A stretch of 64,000 nucleotides of DNA from an uncultured bacterium (GTDB lineage: Bacteria > Cyanobacteriota > Vampirovibrionia > Obscuribacterales > Obscuribacteraceae). Numbering within the stretch: the stretch's first letter is position 1; every line of letters begins with the position of its first letter. Below the pieces are notes generated by a model. It did not search any database, was not told the origin of the DNA, and saw only the letters and a program-made list of their open reading frames with translations. The DNA is taken from assembly GCA_903835185.1 (NCBI GenBank), contig CAILLX010000071.1, positions 1 to 64,000 of the forward strand, in the 5' to 3' direction. The translations under genes and the position numbers were made by a program. Positions 53,094-62,936 of the stretch are shown here, piece after piece.

Positions 53094-54777
53094 AAGCGCC
53101 TATCTCCTGAACAATGACCTGAACCATCGGTTTGGCTTGCAGGCGGGACCTTAACATCTTGGCAACCATATCACGAATAGATGCTCTCAGTGCAATAAGG
53201 TCGCCGTTGCAGGAGTCCCGGTATGACGCCACCAAATTGACCACCGCCGCTTTCAACTCTTCAGCTAAGCCGTCCCATTCTGGTGCCTGCAGAAATCCCG
53301 ACGCACTCCCTTCAAGAGTAGGACCAGCAAGAATAACCAAACTGTTATCAACCGCCAGCACCACAGACAGCACTCCTTCCAAGCTGAGATTCCTGCGTTC
53401 GTTGACTGAAAAGGTTGTGACGCGCTCTCCTTGATCACGATTGTAAAGAACAGCTTGTGCTTCAATTGAGCCAGCTATCTGGGCCAGTCCGTTGCCAATC
53501 TCCAGAATCTCTCCGTTCTGAAGAGGAAACACTGCTTCCGGTGGCATTCCCCACTCAATAGCCAGGTGAGCATGAGTCATCGTATGCCGTCCTTCACCTA
53601 GTGCTGGCACAAAGAACTTTGGCTTTAAGATGGAGAGCATCAGTTTGAGTTCTTCGCAGCTAGCATGTTTTGAGACATGCACACCGTCTTGTGCTCCCGA
53701 ATAACACTTAACTCCCAACGAGACCAGCTGATCGAGCACGCAAGCCATCTGCCGCGACCTGCCAGGACTGATATCTGCCGAGTAGACAACTGTGTCTCCG
53801 TCCTTAAGGGCAATCTCTTTATGCGCGCCGCTAGCAAGCTCTTGCATCATATTCATCGGATCGCCTTCACCGCCGGTAGCGATAATGAGAACCTCTTTGT
53901 CAGACAGTTTGTTAAGGCTATCCAGACTTGCTTCAATTTTGCGATCATAAATGAGATTGCCGGTCACAGCCGCCACCAACGCTGCCTTTATTAAGGTATC
54001 GCCAACAAGCACCACTTTACGATTGAGTTGCCAGGCAATATCAAAAAGTATTTGCAGCCGGTGAGTATTAGTTCCCGGTATGACAACAATTACTCGGCTT
54101 CCAGCTGCTGATATGTATTTCTGCAAACTGCCAGTAACAGACTTTTCTGAAGGTGTGTAGCCGCTATTCTCCACTCCAGCCGAGTCGCTTACTAAGAGCA
54201 AGACTCCCTGGTCGCCAATTTCCGCCAGGCGTGCAAGATCAGGTAGTCTGGCATCTACAGGGGTCTGGTCGAGCTTGAAAGAGGATGTGTAAATAATTCG
54301 CCCTTCCGGAGTGTCAATCTTGAGAGCGCAAGCATCGGCAATAGCGTCATTTACCCGCATCCATTCAACTTCAAATGGACCTATCTGATAAGGATGTCTT
54401 GTCTCTATGGTATCAATTACGGTATCAGTACCACGGTCCATCAGGCTCTGCGAGACAAAAGTGGAGACAAATCGTGGTGCAAGAATGCGAGGGATCTTAA
54501 GGTGGTTAAGCAGGTAGCCTACCGCTCCAGAATGCTCTTCATGACCGTTGGTCAGAAGCAAGGCAAGGATGCGCTCAGCATTTGCCTCGAGAAAGTTGGT
54601 GTTTGGCAACAACAGGTCCACCCCAGGCAGGTCCTCACCTGGGTAGCTTGCACCAGCATCTATTAGCAATAACTCACTACCGAAGCTGACAACCCATAGC
54701 ACCTGCCCAATTTCGCTCTGACCACCCAGCGGCACAACTGACAGCTTGTTATAGCTCAAGCATTCAGGCGCTATCAT
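53074..54777 (-). CDS. RNase J-type metallo-beta-lactamase/beta-CASP protein with degenerate active site
   Basis: 567 residues, full length for RNase J, with LGGQSEIGQVLWVVSFGSEL, IDAGASYPGEDLPGVDLLLP, the beta-CASP domain and a C-terminal domain. But the metal-binding motif HxHxDH reads TNGHEEH (Asn 77 for the first His, Glu 81 for Asp). DSTN reads DSAG, HVSGHA reads HVSKHA, and PVHGE reads PALGE with the His lost. The fold is kept while most ligands for the two zincs are gone, so it is probably catalytically dead and may act as a scaffold or RNA-binding partner of a true RNase J elsewhere. Reading frame is intact. Confidence 0.88.
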   Translation of the reverse strand: MIAPECLSYNKLSVVPLGGQSEIGQVLWVVSFGSELLLIDAGASYPGEDLPGVDLLLPNTNFLEANAERILALLLTNGHEEHSGAVGYLLNHLKIPRILAPRFVSTFVSQSLMDRGTDTVIDTIETRHPYQIGPFEVEWMRVNDAIADACALKIDTPEGRIIYTSSFKLDQTPVDARLPDLARLAEIGDQGVLLLVSDSAGVENSGYTPSEKSVTGSLQKYISAAGSRVIVVIPGTNTHRLQILFDIAWQLNRKVVLVGDTLIKAALVAAVTGNLIYDRKIEASLDSLNKLSDKEVLIIATGGEGDPMNMMQELASGAHKEIALKDGDTVVYSADISPGRSRQMACVLDQLVSLGVKCYSGAQDGVHVSKHASCEELKLMLSILKPKFFVPALGEGRHTMTHAHLAIEWGMPPEAVFPLQNGEILEIGNGLAQIAGSIEAQAVLYNRDQGERVTTFSVNERRNLSLEGVLSVVLAVDNSLVILAGPTLEGSASGFLQAPEWDGLAEELKAAVVNLVASYRDSCNGDLIALRASIRDMVAKMLRSRLQAKPMVQVIVQEIGAFTSRPG

Positions 54778-55010
54778 CTTAAACTCCTTTATTAAAGCGT
54801 TGCCAGTATTCAGACTGGGCAGTACTCCACATCACAACCTCTGTGTCCGCACTCATCCTACTTATTTCTGGATTGTCTGCTTCCATATCTCATTCATTCG
54901 GAGGACTGTCCACCAGCTATAATTTCAGCCATACTTGTTCAGCTAAAGTCTTGATAAGTGCTACCCCTTTTAGTGTAACCAATTGTTTGCAAGAACGAGG
55001 CTTGAGAAAA

Positions 55011-56558
55011 ATGATCAATTTCCAAGAGGTGATGAGAAAGCTGCTCACCCCTGCTTCTGTTGATCCATCAATAGCTGGACGTCCAGCTATCGTACTGACC
55101 GGAGCCGACCCTGGCGGAGCTGACGATAAAATTACCAGTTATGGAGCCCTGCAAAGATTAATTGGCAGAACAGTTGCTGAGTACCGCCGGCTTGGCGTTA
55201 GGTCAGGAGATGCAATTGTTTTCTGCTCACCCAACTCACCAGAGCTGGTTGCCGGAATTGCAGCAGCCTGGAGCATAGGTGCTACAGCTATACCGGTTGA
55301 TGTCAGGCTTACTCACCAGGAAGTGGGCAATATAGCTGCCCGCGTCAATGCTAAGGTCGTTTACACGCCAGGTTTCTCACTGCCAGGTTTCCCCGCCCTG
55401 GCACCACCTGAGTTCCCCCAAGAGGGATTAGAGATCAATTTCCTCGCTGATGTAAAGCCTAATACACCAGGACTGGTGATTTTAACCTCTGGCACTACCG
55501 GCATGCCAAAAGGAGCTGTGCATACTCTCGGCTCCTTGATGGCTAACGTAACTGAAATTGGCTCAGTATTTGGGCTCACAGAAGGCAAGAGCACTTTGCT
55601 ACCGTTACCAGTCAGCCACATATTTGGCATTGAAGTTACGCTTGCCTTCCTGGCTCTTTCCGGCACTGTAGTTTTTTCTGACTTTTCCCCAAACAGATTC
55701 TGGACTGTCATAGCACGCATGAAACCAGCACTGGTAATGGCAGTGCCAACCATATACGGCTCTTTGCTCAACCTTCCTCATCCGGGCTCAGTGAGCCAGC
55801 TGGTGGAGTTTTACCTTTGCGGTGGAGCGCCGCTTTCCAGCTCACTGTCGGCTCAGTTTGAGCAGACGTTCGGCAAACATATTGTGCAGGGCTACGGATC
55901 CACAGAGACACAGATTATAACGGTCAATAAGGATGGACCGGTCAACTCTGTAGGACGAGCCATCCCGTCCGTGACAATAGAAATAGTCGATTCACTTGAT
56001 CGACCGCTTCCTGAGGGCTCCCAAGGTGAGATTAGAGTCACAGGCAGCTGCCTGATGCAAGGGTATTTAAACCAGGCGGAAGCTACTGCTGCAGTTCTGC
56101 ATGATGGACACTACCACACAGGCGATATTGGTTTTATTGAAAACGGATGGGTGTTTATTTCTGGCCGTTCCAAAGAGATGATCATTGTAGCCGGCAACAA
56201 AGTGTTTCCTACTGAAGTCGAGTCTGTATTGCGGCAGCATCCTCTTGTCCAGGAGGTAGCAGTAATCGGGGAGCCACATCAGAAATTAGGACAAATTGTC
56301 AAAGCTATAATTGTTGTCCCTCCCGGCGACTTTAGCAGTCGTCTGACAGCTGGAGATACAAAGTCCGCCCGGGAAGAGCTGAAGGCCTGCTTGAGAGAGT
56401 TTTGCGCAAGCCGCCTCAAGCGAGAATTGCGTCCTATGGAGTGGGAGTTTCGTCCGGCATCTGCACCACTTCCCAAGACAAGTTCAAGCAAAATTGATTG
56501 GAAGAAGTTGCAACAGCAAACCGCACCAGCAGAAAGTAGATTCGAAGCATCAGTTTAA
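55011..56558 (+). CDS. AMP-dependent acyl-CoA synthetase/ligase
   Basis: 515 residues of the ANL superfamily. P-loop-like LTSGTTGMPKGAVHT, GYGSTETQII (A5), YHTGDIGFIENGWVFISGRSK (A7-A8), and a C-terminal Lys in PLPKTSSSKIDWKKL (A10). It activates a carboxylic acid, probably a fatty acid, through an acyl-adenylate. ATG 55011 with GAGG upstream; a longer in-frame reading from GTG 54843 gives an unlikely leader. Stand-alone. Confidence 0.88.
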   Translation: MINFQEVMRKLLTPASVDPSIAGRPAIVLTGADPGGADDKITSYGALQRLIGRTVAEYRRLGVRSGDAIVFCSPNSPELVAGIAAAWSIGATAIPVDVRLTHQEVGNIAARVNAKVVYTPGFSLPGFPALAPPEFPQEGLEINFLADVKPNTPGLVILTSGTTGMPKGAVHTLGSLMANVTEIGSVFGLTEGKSTLLPLPVSHIFGIEVTLAFLALSGTVVFSDFSPNRFWTVIARMKPALVMAVPTIYGSLLNLPHPGSVSQLVEFYLCGGAPLSSSLSAQFEQTFGKHIVQGYGSTETQIITVNKDGPVNSVGRAIPSVTIEIVDSLDRPLPEGSQGEIRVTGSCLMQGYLNQAEATAAVLHDGHYHTGDIGFIENGWVFISGRSKEMIIVAGNKVFPTEVESVLRQHPLVQEVAVIGEPHQKLGQIVKAIIVVPPGDFSSRLTAGDTKSAREELKACLREFCASRLKRELRPMEWEFRPASAPLPKTSSSKIDWKKLQQQTAPAESRFEASV

Positions 56559-56622
56559 TTTGAACTTTTTGACAGTGCCAACCGTTAAATAATTGAAACG
56601 TTAGGTCTGCACGCTCAAAAGG

Positions 56623-56895
56623 ATGGGAAAGATCATGCTTCACGAGGTCAGAAGCTCCAGGGAGGACCCGCCTCCTGCTGTCAGTCAGAACATTTCTCAG
56701 ATTCTCCAGGCAGTTTTTCAACTCACAAAAGTGGCAACGGGCTCACCTGTGTCTGGTGCTCGCAGCAGCGACCGCCATCTCATACCACAGGAGGCTCACA
56801 GACAGATCGTCTTTGCTGTAATTCCGCCAGGGTGCACCATTTATGGTATGCCTATGAGAAGGAGGGAGAGAGCATCGGGCAAGTTTTTCCCATAG
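56623..56895 (+). CDS. Doubtful small ORF
   Basis: 90 residues with one helical stretch (SQNISQILQAVFQLTKVATG) and no family. GGGAAAG stands close to an internal ATG. It could be a small gene or chance; base use does not settle it. Nothing else is seen in the 56559-56972 gap besides the hairpin at its end. Confidence 0.25.
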   Translation: MGKIMLHEVRSSREDPPPAVSQNISQILQAVFQLTKVATGSPVSGARSSDRHLIPQEAHRQIVFAVIPPGCTIYGMPMRRRERASGKFFP

Positions 56896-56954
56896 GCTTT
56901 CCAGCTATCGCTCACCTGGTGGGGAGAGCTAGCGTAAGCGATAGCTTGGAAAGC
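56896..56954. terminator. Long hairpin between convergent genes
   Basis: GCTTTCCAGCTATCGCT and AGCGATAGCTTGGAAAGC pair over 17 bases with one bulge and a 24-base loop. It lies between the acyl-CoA synthetase and the minus-strand gene ending at 56973, so may stop transcription in both directions. Confidence 0.6.
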
Positions 56955-56972
56955 TTTCCTGGATGAGCGCTC

Positions 56973-57674
56973 TTACTCTTGTCCCACTAACCCTGCTACA
57001 ACACGTCTCAATCTGTTTACTCGATCGGCTAAATCGTGAATTGCCACAGCTTCCCGTCCAATGTCTAATGAGTCAGGACGCGGACTTTGAGTAAGCACGA
57101 CAAGCTTATTGTAGTGATCTTCGATTGCAGCGGAAGCTGCACGAATCTCCTCCCATGATTGTGAGGCAGAAGCAAACTTATTATCCGGAACAATGATGGC
57201 AGCAACTTCATTTGCTAATAGCTTTACAGCATAGTCAAGCTGCCTCATAAGCAGTTTGAGCTGCCGGGGGCGTGGTGGTAACGGTCCAGCATAAGCCATA
57301 CCTGTAGGATTGGGCATAGGCTGTATGACTACACCACCAGGCAAGACATTGGGCCCGCGTACCTCAACAAGCTCCTTCCTTGTCACTTCACTCATTAACG
57401 TTAGAGTAGATCGCTCAAGGTCGCGCGAAGTTTGACCCAGCTTCGCCAGCCCAGCTTCTGTAAGTAATGCCGCACCACGGACAGAGCCTTTGAGCTGCAA
57501 TGTTGCGTCGGGTTGCACCACCGGCGGTGCATCTTTATCATGTACAGCGGCAGGAGCTGCCTGCCCGGCATTTTCACGTGAGGCAGGCTGATTGCTTACC
57601 TCAGAGGACATACAACACTGCGGCGCAAGACACATGTATACAGCCACACCAAACAGTCCTACCAACTTTGGCAT
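56973..57674 (-). CDS. Secreted hypothetical protein
   Basis: 233 residues. N-terminal signal segment LVGLFGVAVYMCLAPQCC, possibly a lipoprotein signal with an imperfect lipobox. A polar linker, then a mostly helical domain (TEAGLAKLGQTSRDLERSTL, RQLKLLMRQLDYAVKLLANE, VAIHDLADRVNRLRRVVAGL) with a short Pro-rich middle (PTGMAYAGPLPPRPRQ). No known family. AGGAGG five bases before the ATG. Confidence 0.6.
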   Translation of the reverse strand: MPKLVGLFGVAVYMCLAPQCCMSSEVSNQPASRENAGQAAPAAVHDKDAPPVVQPDATLQLKGSVRGAALLTEAGLAKLGQTSRDLERSTLTLMSEVTRKELVEVRGPNVLPGGVVIQPMPNPTGMAYAGPLPPRPRQLKLLMRQLDYAVKLLANEVAAIIVPDNKFASASQSWEEIRAASAAIEDHYNKLVVLTQSPRPDSLDIGREAVAIHDLADRVNRLRRVVAGLVGQE

Positions 57675-57871
57675 CGGCCCTCCTAACTTTGCCTCGGCAA
57701 AACCTTCGTCATTAATCAGTTATTTGGAGCTGCTTCTGCGCCAGCCTGGATACTATTCAGCCTCAGCAGGAGCTCTCGTTCCTCCATTATGACATGTAGG
57801 CTAAGAGCTTGGAGTCTGTCCAATTCACAGGCGTTACAGGCGCCCGGCAGTCGATCTGTGCAAGCTGGCAG

Positions 57872-58414
57872 TCACTTGGCTCCACCATTGACTATTTCGC
57901 CTAAGAAAGGCAACTCACGATACTGTTCAGCATCGTCCAGTCCGAAACCGACGACAAAAAAGTCTTCAATCGTGAAGCCTACATAGTCTGCCTCCACCTG
58001 CACTCGTCTCCTGGAAGGCTTATCGAGGAAAGCTGCCAGTTTTAAACTGGCTGGATCAAATTGATCTTGCAGATATTCTTTAAAGAACTTGGCTGTGCGC
58101 CCTGAATCAACGATATCTTCCACTATCAGTATGTGTTTATGTCTGATATCAGGCAACTCAAGATATGGTGTCTGGATGACGCCGGTACTCTCTTTGCCAC
58201 TACCATAGCTGGAGAGTCGCACAAATTCAAGTTGCAGCGGATTCTTCAACTTTATGGTTCGCACCAGGTCGGCTAGAAAGAGAATTGCTCCTTTCATAAC
58301 CCCTATTACAACCAGGCGATCGACCTCTTTATAATCAGAAGAGATCTGCTCACCCATCTGGTCTATACGCTCTTGAATCTGAGCCGCCGAGTATATTTCG
58401 CGAATTGTAGGCAA
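57872..58414 (-). CDS. hpt: Hypoxanthine phosphoribosyltransferase
   Basis: 180 residues. Purine salvage: hypoxanthine or guanine plus PRPP to IMP or GMP. PRPP loop ILIVEDIVDSGRTAKF, pyrophosphate loop VIGVMKGAILFLADL, the flexible loop around VRLSSYGSGKESTG, and the base-binding DYVGFTIEDFFVVGFGLDD. The start is TTG 58414 with GGAGGAGGAAG directly before it; the in-frame ATG at 58507 gives an unneeded 31-residue leader. Confidence 0.95.
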   Translation of the reverse strand: MPTIREIYSAAQIQERIDQMGEQISSDYKEVDRLVVIGVMKGAILFLADLVRTIKLKNPLQLEFVRLSSYGSGKESTGVIQTPYLELPDIRHKHILIVEDIVDSGRTAKFFKEYLQDQFDPASLKLAAFLDKPSRRRVQVEADYVGFTIEDFFVVGFGLDDAEQYRELPFLGEIVNGGAK

Positions 58415-58639
58415 ACTTCCTCCTCCACTGCAACACACTTCTTGAGCGCGCCGGCAGACAGTTAACCTGGCGGACCTGCTTCTTGCCTGTCCTGCAAACA
58501 GGTTCACTATTCTCGCAGAAAAGTAAATGGAAGCAAGCTCCAGGACACAGCCAGAACATTAATAACAACTGGCGCCATTGCATGACTGCAGGGATAATAA
58601 CAAAATGTTACGATGCCAACGACTTAAGAGAGAGCTGAA

Positions 58640-59614
58640 ATGGTCCTCAAGACAGCAGACTGGGCAACAGTACAGAGTGTCCTCAATGAAACTCACGCAA
58701 TCTGGTCATCCGGGCTGAACAAAAGCCTCTACTATTTCCACATCTATCGCCAGTTAACACATCCCTGGTCTCGCAAGCATTTCCGCTTTATGGTTGACAG
58801 CCATAACAAAGGAATTACAGGCAGCCTGAAAATCTATTCTATGAATCTGTCCAGCCGCGGACGGCAATATCGCCTGGCAGGACTGGGAGCTATCTACACA
58901 ATGGAAGCCCGTCGCGGACTGGGTTTCGGTAGAAAACTAATGAAGCAAGCTATCTCGCTGGCCCGGGCGGAACGGTTCGACGCAATTTATCTCTTCTCCG
59001 AAATTGGCTGCGAGTTTTATGAACGCTTTGGTTTTGAACTGCTGGGAGCACGAGACTTCTTTATTGATCTTTCTCCACCTCACTTGCAGCTTAATGTGAC
59101 AACTGCTGCCGGCTGTCAGTCCCCCCACCATGCCTGCCCGATTAGCCAGAGGGATATTCCTGAAATGGTCAGGCTATACAGGCGCTGGCTCAGACGCCAA
59201 CCTTATGGAGTCTATCGCACAGATTCTTACTGGAGATACAAACTGGATCGAGAGGCATACCTGCATGAGCACTCCAGCTGGCGCTGGCCCGGGCTCGAAG
59301 TAATCAAGGAGGACTGGCAGCAGCCTGATGGTGGATACGCCATTGTCGAACATGCCGGGAAGGTCTTAAGAGTTCTGGAGATAGTGGCAACAGAAGAAGT
59401 AGAAGAAAAACTCTGGACCAAGATAATCCAGCTGGCATTGTCCCGGAGCTGCGCAAGCATCCACGGCTGGGAAGCGCTTGAGCCGAAACGGACCCTTGGC
59501 AGCAAGTTGAGCAACCGCTGGTGGGGGATGCCAATGATCCTACCGCTGACAAAATCGCTGCCTCTCCCCGGGCTGCCCGAGCGGTGCAGATTCTTAGAGC
59601 TCGACCACCTTTGA
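58640..59614 (+). CDS. GNAT-family N-acetyltransferase
   Basis: 324 residues. The N-terminal GNAT domain has GLGAIYTMEARRGLGFGRKLM (acetyl-CoA loop R/G-x-G-x-G) and FYERFGFELLGARDF. The C-terminal half (about 165-310) looks like a second, degenerate GNAT module with REAYLHEHSSWRWPGLEV and KVLRVLEIVATEEVEE. Same two-module plan as the protein at 8922, so perhaps distant paralogues. Substrate unknown. The 59615-59916 gap after it shows no gene. Confidence 0.75.
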   Translation: MVLKTADWATVQSVLNETHAIWSSGLNKSLYYFHIYRQLTHPWSRKHFRFMVDSHNKGITGSLKIYSMNLSSRGRQYRLAGLGAIYTMEARRGLGFGRKLMKQAISLARAERFDAIYLFSEIGCEFYERFGFELLGARDFFIDLSPPHLQLNVTTAAGCQSPHHACPISQRDIPEMVRLYRRWLRRQPYGVYRTDSYWRYKLDREAYLHEHSSWRWPGLEVIKEDWQQPDGGYAIVEHAGKVLRVLEIVATEEVEEKLWTKIIQLALSRSCASIHGWEALEPKRTLGSKLSNRWWGMPMILPLTKSLPLPGLPERCRFLELDHL

Positions 59615-59922
59615 AGCAGTCAGCTCCTGCCTTCTCATACATGCACTCACCGTCAGACTGAAATCTTATCTTGCCGAGCCTGCAGGCTCCTTCACTGCCC
59701 AGGTGCGCTCTCTGGACGCTCCTGCCGCCTCAATTGCCAAGATGGCTGCCGGCACTGCTTGCGATGTCCTCACGCCAGCGCCATACCTTCTCGAGATCAA
59801 CCTGAAATCTTAGTACTATCTCATTCTGCCTGGCAAACCTTAGCTAATCTTGTAATCTCACGATTGCCCGCTCTACAGTTGCTACACTTTACTCGTTAGG
59901 GCTTACACACAGGTATTTGGTT

Positions 59923-61749
59923 GTGAAAACATTAGCTGCTGACTGCGCCCAAAAGCAGAAAAAAGGACGCGTTGTAAACGACTTCTCAATCCAGGTAGCT
60001 ACCATTAATGGCTCGGGAAGCCAATCTGCCAACAGTGTATTGATGAGGTCCATCTTCGAGATGGGTGTGCCGGTATCAGGGAAGAATTTTTTCCCCTCCA
60101 ACATTGCCGGACTGCCAACCTGGTTTACAATTCGCGCCAACAAAAAGGGTTATGTCGGACGTAAACGGGACGTAGACATTCTTATAGCAATGAATCCACA
60201 AACAGCTCTTGAGGATCTCAAGTCGTTGCTACCCGGCAGCGTTTGCATCAGCCCGGTTGAACTTAAGCTCGATGTTGTACGCAGTGATGTCAAGCACTAC
60301 CAGGTGCCTTTTAGTGAACTAGGAGCCAAGACCACTGACCAGATTAAACTGAGAAAGCTCCTCACTAACATGATTTATGTAGGCGTGGTCGGCGAACTGC
60401 TCGGCATTGACGAAGCAGAGGTGGAAAAAGCCATCAATAAGCAGTTTGAAGGCAAAGCAAAAGCTATTGAGCTCAACCTCACTGCTGTCAAAATCGGGCG
60501 CGACTGGACACGAGAGAACCTGCCCAAAGACGATCCATTCTTTGTGGAAAAGATGGACAGCACAAAGAACAAGATAATGATTGACGGCAACGCAGCCGCA
60601 GCCATCGGTTGCCTGTTTGCCGGTGTTACGGTCGTCCCCTGGTATCCGATTACTCCAGCTTCCACACTTTGCGAAACTCTTATTGATTATTTGAAAGAGT
60701 ACCGAGTTGATAAAGAGACCGGCAAAGCAACATATGCCGTAGTTCAGGCAGAAGACGAGCTAGCTGCAATCGGCATGGCACTGGGAGCAGGTTGGGCTGG
60801 CGCCAGATCTATGACATCAACGTCAGGACCAGGCATCTCTTTGATGGCAGAGTTTGTCGGCTGCGGCTACTTCACTGAAGTGCCGACAGTCATTTTTGAT
60901 GTTCAACGAGTCGGCCCGTCAACTGGAATGCCAACAAGAACATCGCAGGCCGACATCATGTCGGTGCATCTGCTCTCTCACGGTGATACCAAGCACATCA
61001 TATTGCTGCCGGCATCAGTAGAAGAATGCTATGAGATGGCTATACAAGCTTTCGACCTTGCCGAGCGTTTCCAGACTCCTGTGTTCGTGATGACAGATCT
61101 TGATCTCGGCATGAATCACTGGATGGCTGATCGCTTCGTATATCCGGACAAACCTATGGATAGAGGTAAAGTACTTAACGCCCAACAATTAGAAGAGCTA
61201 GGCACTTTTGCACGTTATCGCGATGTAGATGGCGATGGCATCTGCTATCGCACTCGTCCTGGAACTGTTCACCCTCTGGCCTCTTATTTCACCAGGGCGA
61301 GCGGTCACAATGAGAAGGCTCTATACTCCGAGCGTCCTGAGGATTATGTCAACCTGATGAAACGGCTTGACAGGAAGTACCAGACAGCACGGAAATATGT
61401 TCCTGCACCGCACGTACAAATAGAGCCAAAAGCAAAGGTAGGTTTAATAGCCTTTGGATCATCACACTGCGCAGTGGAAGAATCTCTAGATCAGCTACGT
61501 GATGAAAATAAGATGGCGGTAAGCTATCTGCGCTTAAAGGCGCTTCCAACTACTGAAGCTGTGAGAAACTTTGTGGAAACACATGACAGAGTATATGTCG
61601 TCGAACAAAATCGTGATGCTCAGTTAAGAGATCTGTTGCGGCTTGAAATGCCAGATCTGTCAATGAAATTGCGTTCTGTAACGCACTACGACGGTCTGCC
61701 AATTGATGCAAGATCTGTCACTGAGGCTGTACTGGAGCAAGAGAGGTAA
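59923..61749 (+). CDS. korA: 2-oxoacid:ferredoxin oxidoreductase, fused gamma-alpha subunit
   Basis: About 608 residues. The N-terminal 190 are the gamma domain (INGSGSQSANSVLMRSIFEM, LPTWFTIRANKKGYVGRKRD), fused to the alpha domain that begins near 200 with GNAAAAIGCLFAGVTVVPWYPITPAS. The TPGP-like TSTSGPGISLMAEFVG and the closing VVEQNRDAQLRDLLR are family features. With KorB it interconverts 2-oxoglutarate and succinyl-CoA with ferredoxin. The fused form, matching KorAB, is typical. A start at TTG 59917 or GTG 59923 is possible. Confidence 0.93.
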   Translation: MKTLAADCAQKQKKGRVVNDFSIQVATINGSGSQSANSVLMRSIFEMGVPVSGKNFFPSNIAGLPTWFTIRANKKGYVGRKRDVDILIAMNPQTALEDLKSLLPGSVCISPVELKLDVVRSDVKHYQVPFSELGAKTTDQIKLRKLLTNMIYVGVVGELLGIDEAEVEKAINKQFEGKAKAIELNLTAVKIGRDWTRENLPKDDPFFVEKMDSTKNKIMIDGNAAAAIGCLFAGVTVVPWYPITPASTLCETLIDYLKEYRVDKETGKATYAVVQAEDELAAIGMALGAGWAGARSMTSTSGPGISLMAEFVGCGYFTEVPTVIFDVQRVGPSTGMPTRTSQADIMSVHLLSHGDTKHIILLPASVEECYEMAIQAFDLAERFQTPVFVMTDLDLGMNHWMADRFVYPDKPMDRGKVLNAQQLEELGTFARYRDVDGDGICYRTRPGTVHPLASYFTRASGHNEKALYSERPEDYVNLMKRLDRKYQTARKYVPAPHVQIEPKAKVGLIAFGSSHCAVEESLDQLRDENKMAVSYLRLKALPTTEAVRNFVETHDRVYVVEQNRDAQLRDLLRLEMPDLSMKLRSVTHYDGLPIDARSVTEAVLEQER

Positions 61750-61754
61750 ATCAC

Positions 61755-62816
61755 ATGGTAGATAATGTTACTGCCGCTAAAGTCCCCTCTGGTGCTGCAC
61801 CGGCTACCAATCGCATTGGACTCACTCTGGCAGAGTATAAAGGTGCTAACTCGACGCTGTGTGATGGTTGTGGTCATGATGCAATCACCAGCCAGCTAAT
61901 CAAAGCCTTTTACGAGATGGGTGTTGACCCGTATACCGTAACCAAGCTCTCAGGAATCGGCTGTTCAAGTAAAACACCAGCTTATTTTCTCAATCAGGCT
62001 CACGGTTTTAATTCAGTCCACGGTCGTATGCCCTCTATGGCAACAGGTGTTGGACTGGCTAACCACAAGCTCATTCAGGTTGGCATCTCCGGCGATGGAG
62101 ATACAGCTTCAATTGGGATTGGACAGTTTGTGCATGCGGTGCGCCGTAACGTCCCTATGCTTTATTTAGTGGAAAACAACGGCGTCTACGGATTGACCAA
62201 AGGTCAATTTTCAGCAACAGCCGACGTCGGCTCAAAGCTGAAAAGCGGTCTGGTCAACGAGATGCAGCCAATAGATCTTTGCAGCTTAGCAATTGAGCTG
62301 GGTTGTGCTTTTGTGGCCCGCTCATTTGCCGGCGATCCCAAACAGCTGATTTCGCTGTTGAAAGCAGCCATCTCACACAAAGGTACTGCTCTACTGGACA
62401 TAATCAGCCCCTGTGTAACTTTCAACAACCACGAAGGTTCTACAAAGAGTTACAAGTATGCCCGCGACGCTGAAACACCTTTACATGATATCGGCTATGT
62501 TCCTTATTTCGAGCAGATCTCGGTCGACTATGAACCTGGCACTGTCACAGATGTGACAATGCACGATGGTTCTCATATCCTCCTGAAGAAGCTGGCTACC
62601 GAGTATGATCCGACCGACAGGGACAACGCAGTCGCCACACTGCACAAGTCGCAGCAGGAGCAGCAGTTCCTGACCGGTCTGCTTTATATTGACCCGACCA
62701 AGCCGGACTTTAATCAAACGCTCAACCTTATCGATGAGCCGCTTGCCATCCTGAAAGAGGACCAGGTGCGTCCACCTAAAGCAGTACTCGATGAGATTAT
62801 GGATTCTATGAGCTAA
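61755..62816 (+). CDS. korB: 2-oxoacid:ferredoxin oxidoreductase beta subunit
   Basis: 353 residues. Binds thiamin diphosphate and probably one iron-sulfur cluster: CDGCGHD (Cys pair), GIGCSSKTPAY, and the ThDP motif GDGDTASIGIGQ through VENNGVYGLTKGQ. Cys in ISPCVTFNNHEGS is a further cluster ligand in the family. Five bases after korA, so one operon. A ferredoxin gene is not adjacent. With icd in the same window, it completes isocitrate to succinyl-CoA using ferredoxin instead of NAD. Confidence 0.95.
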   Translation: MVDNVTAAKVPSGAAPATNRIGLTLAEYKGANSTLCDGCGHDAITSQLIKAFYEMGVDPYTVTKLSGIGCSSKTPAYFLNQAHGFNSVHGRMPSMATGVGLANHKLIQVGISGDGDTASIGIGQFVHAVRRNVPMLYLVENNGVYGLTKGQFSATADVGSKLKSGLVNEMQPIDLCSLAIELGCAFVARSFAGDPKQLISLLKAAISHKGTALLDIISPCVTFNNHEGSTKSYKYARDAETPLHDIGYVPYFEQISVDYEPGTVTDVTMHDGSHILLKKLATEYDPTDRDNAVATLHKSQQEQQFLTGLLYIDPTKPDFNQTLNLIDEPLAILKEDQVRPPKAVLDEIMDSMS

Positions 62817-62936
62817 CCGGAGCTGTATTAGTAGCATCCCACCCGGCGTTGATCCAGCACCATAATTGCACTTGGGCTCAGCAACCCTGCACAGGCAGGA
62901 TATTCAAGCTCGCACCGATACCAGGTATTGACTGAT

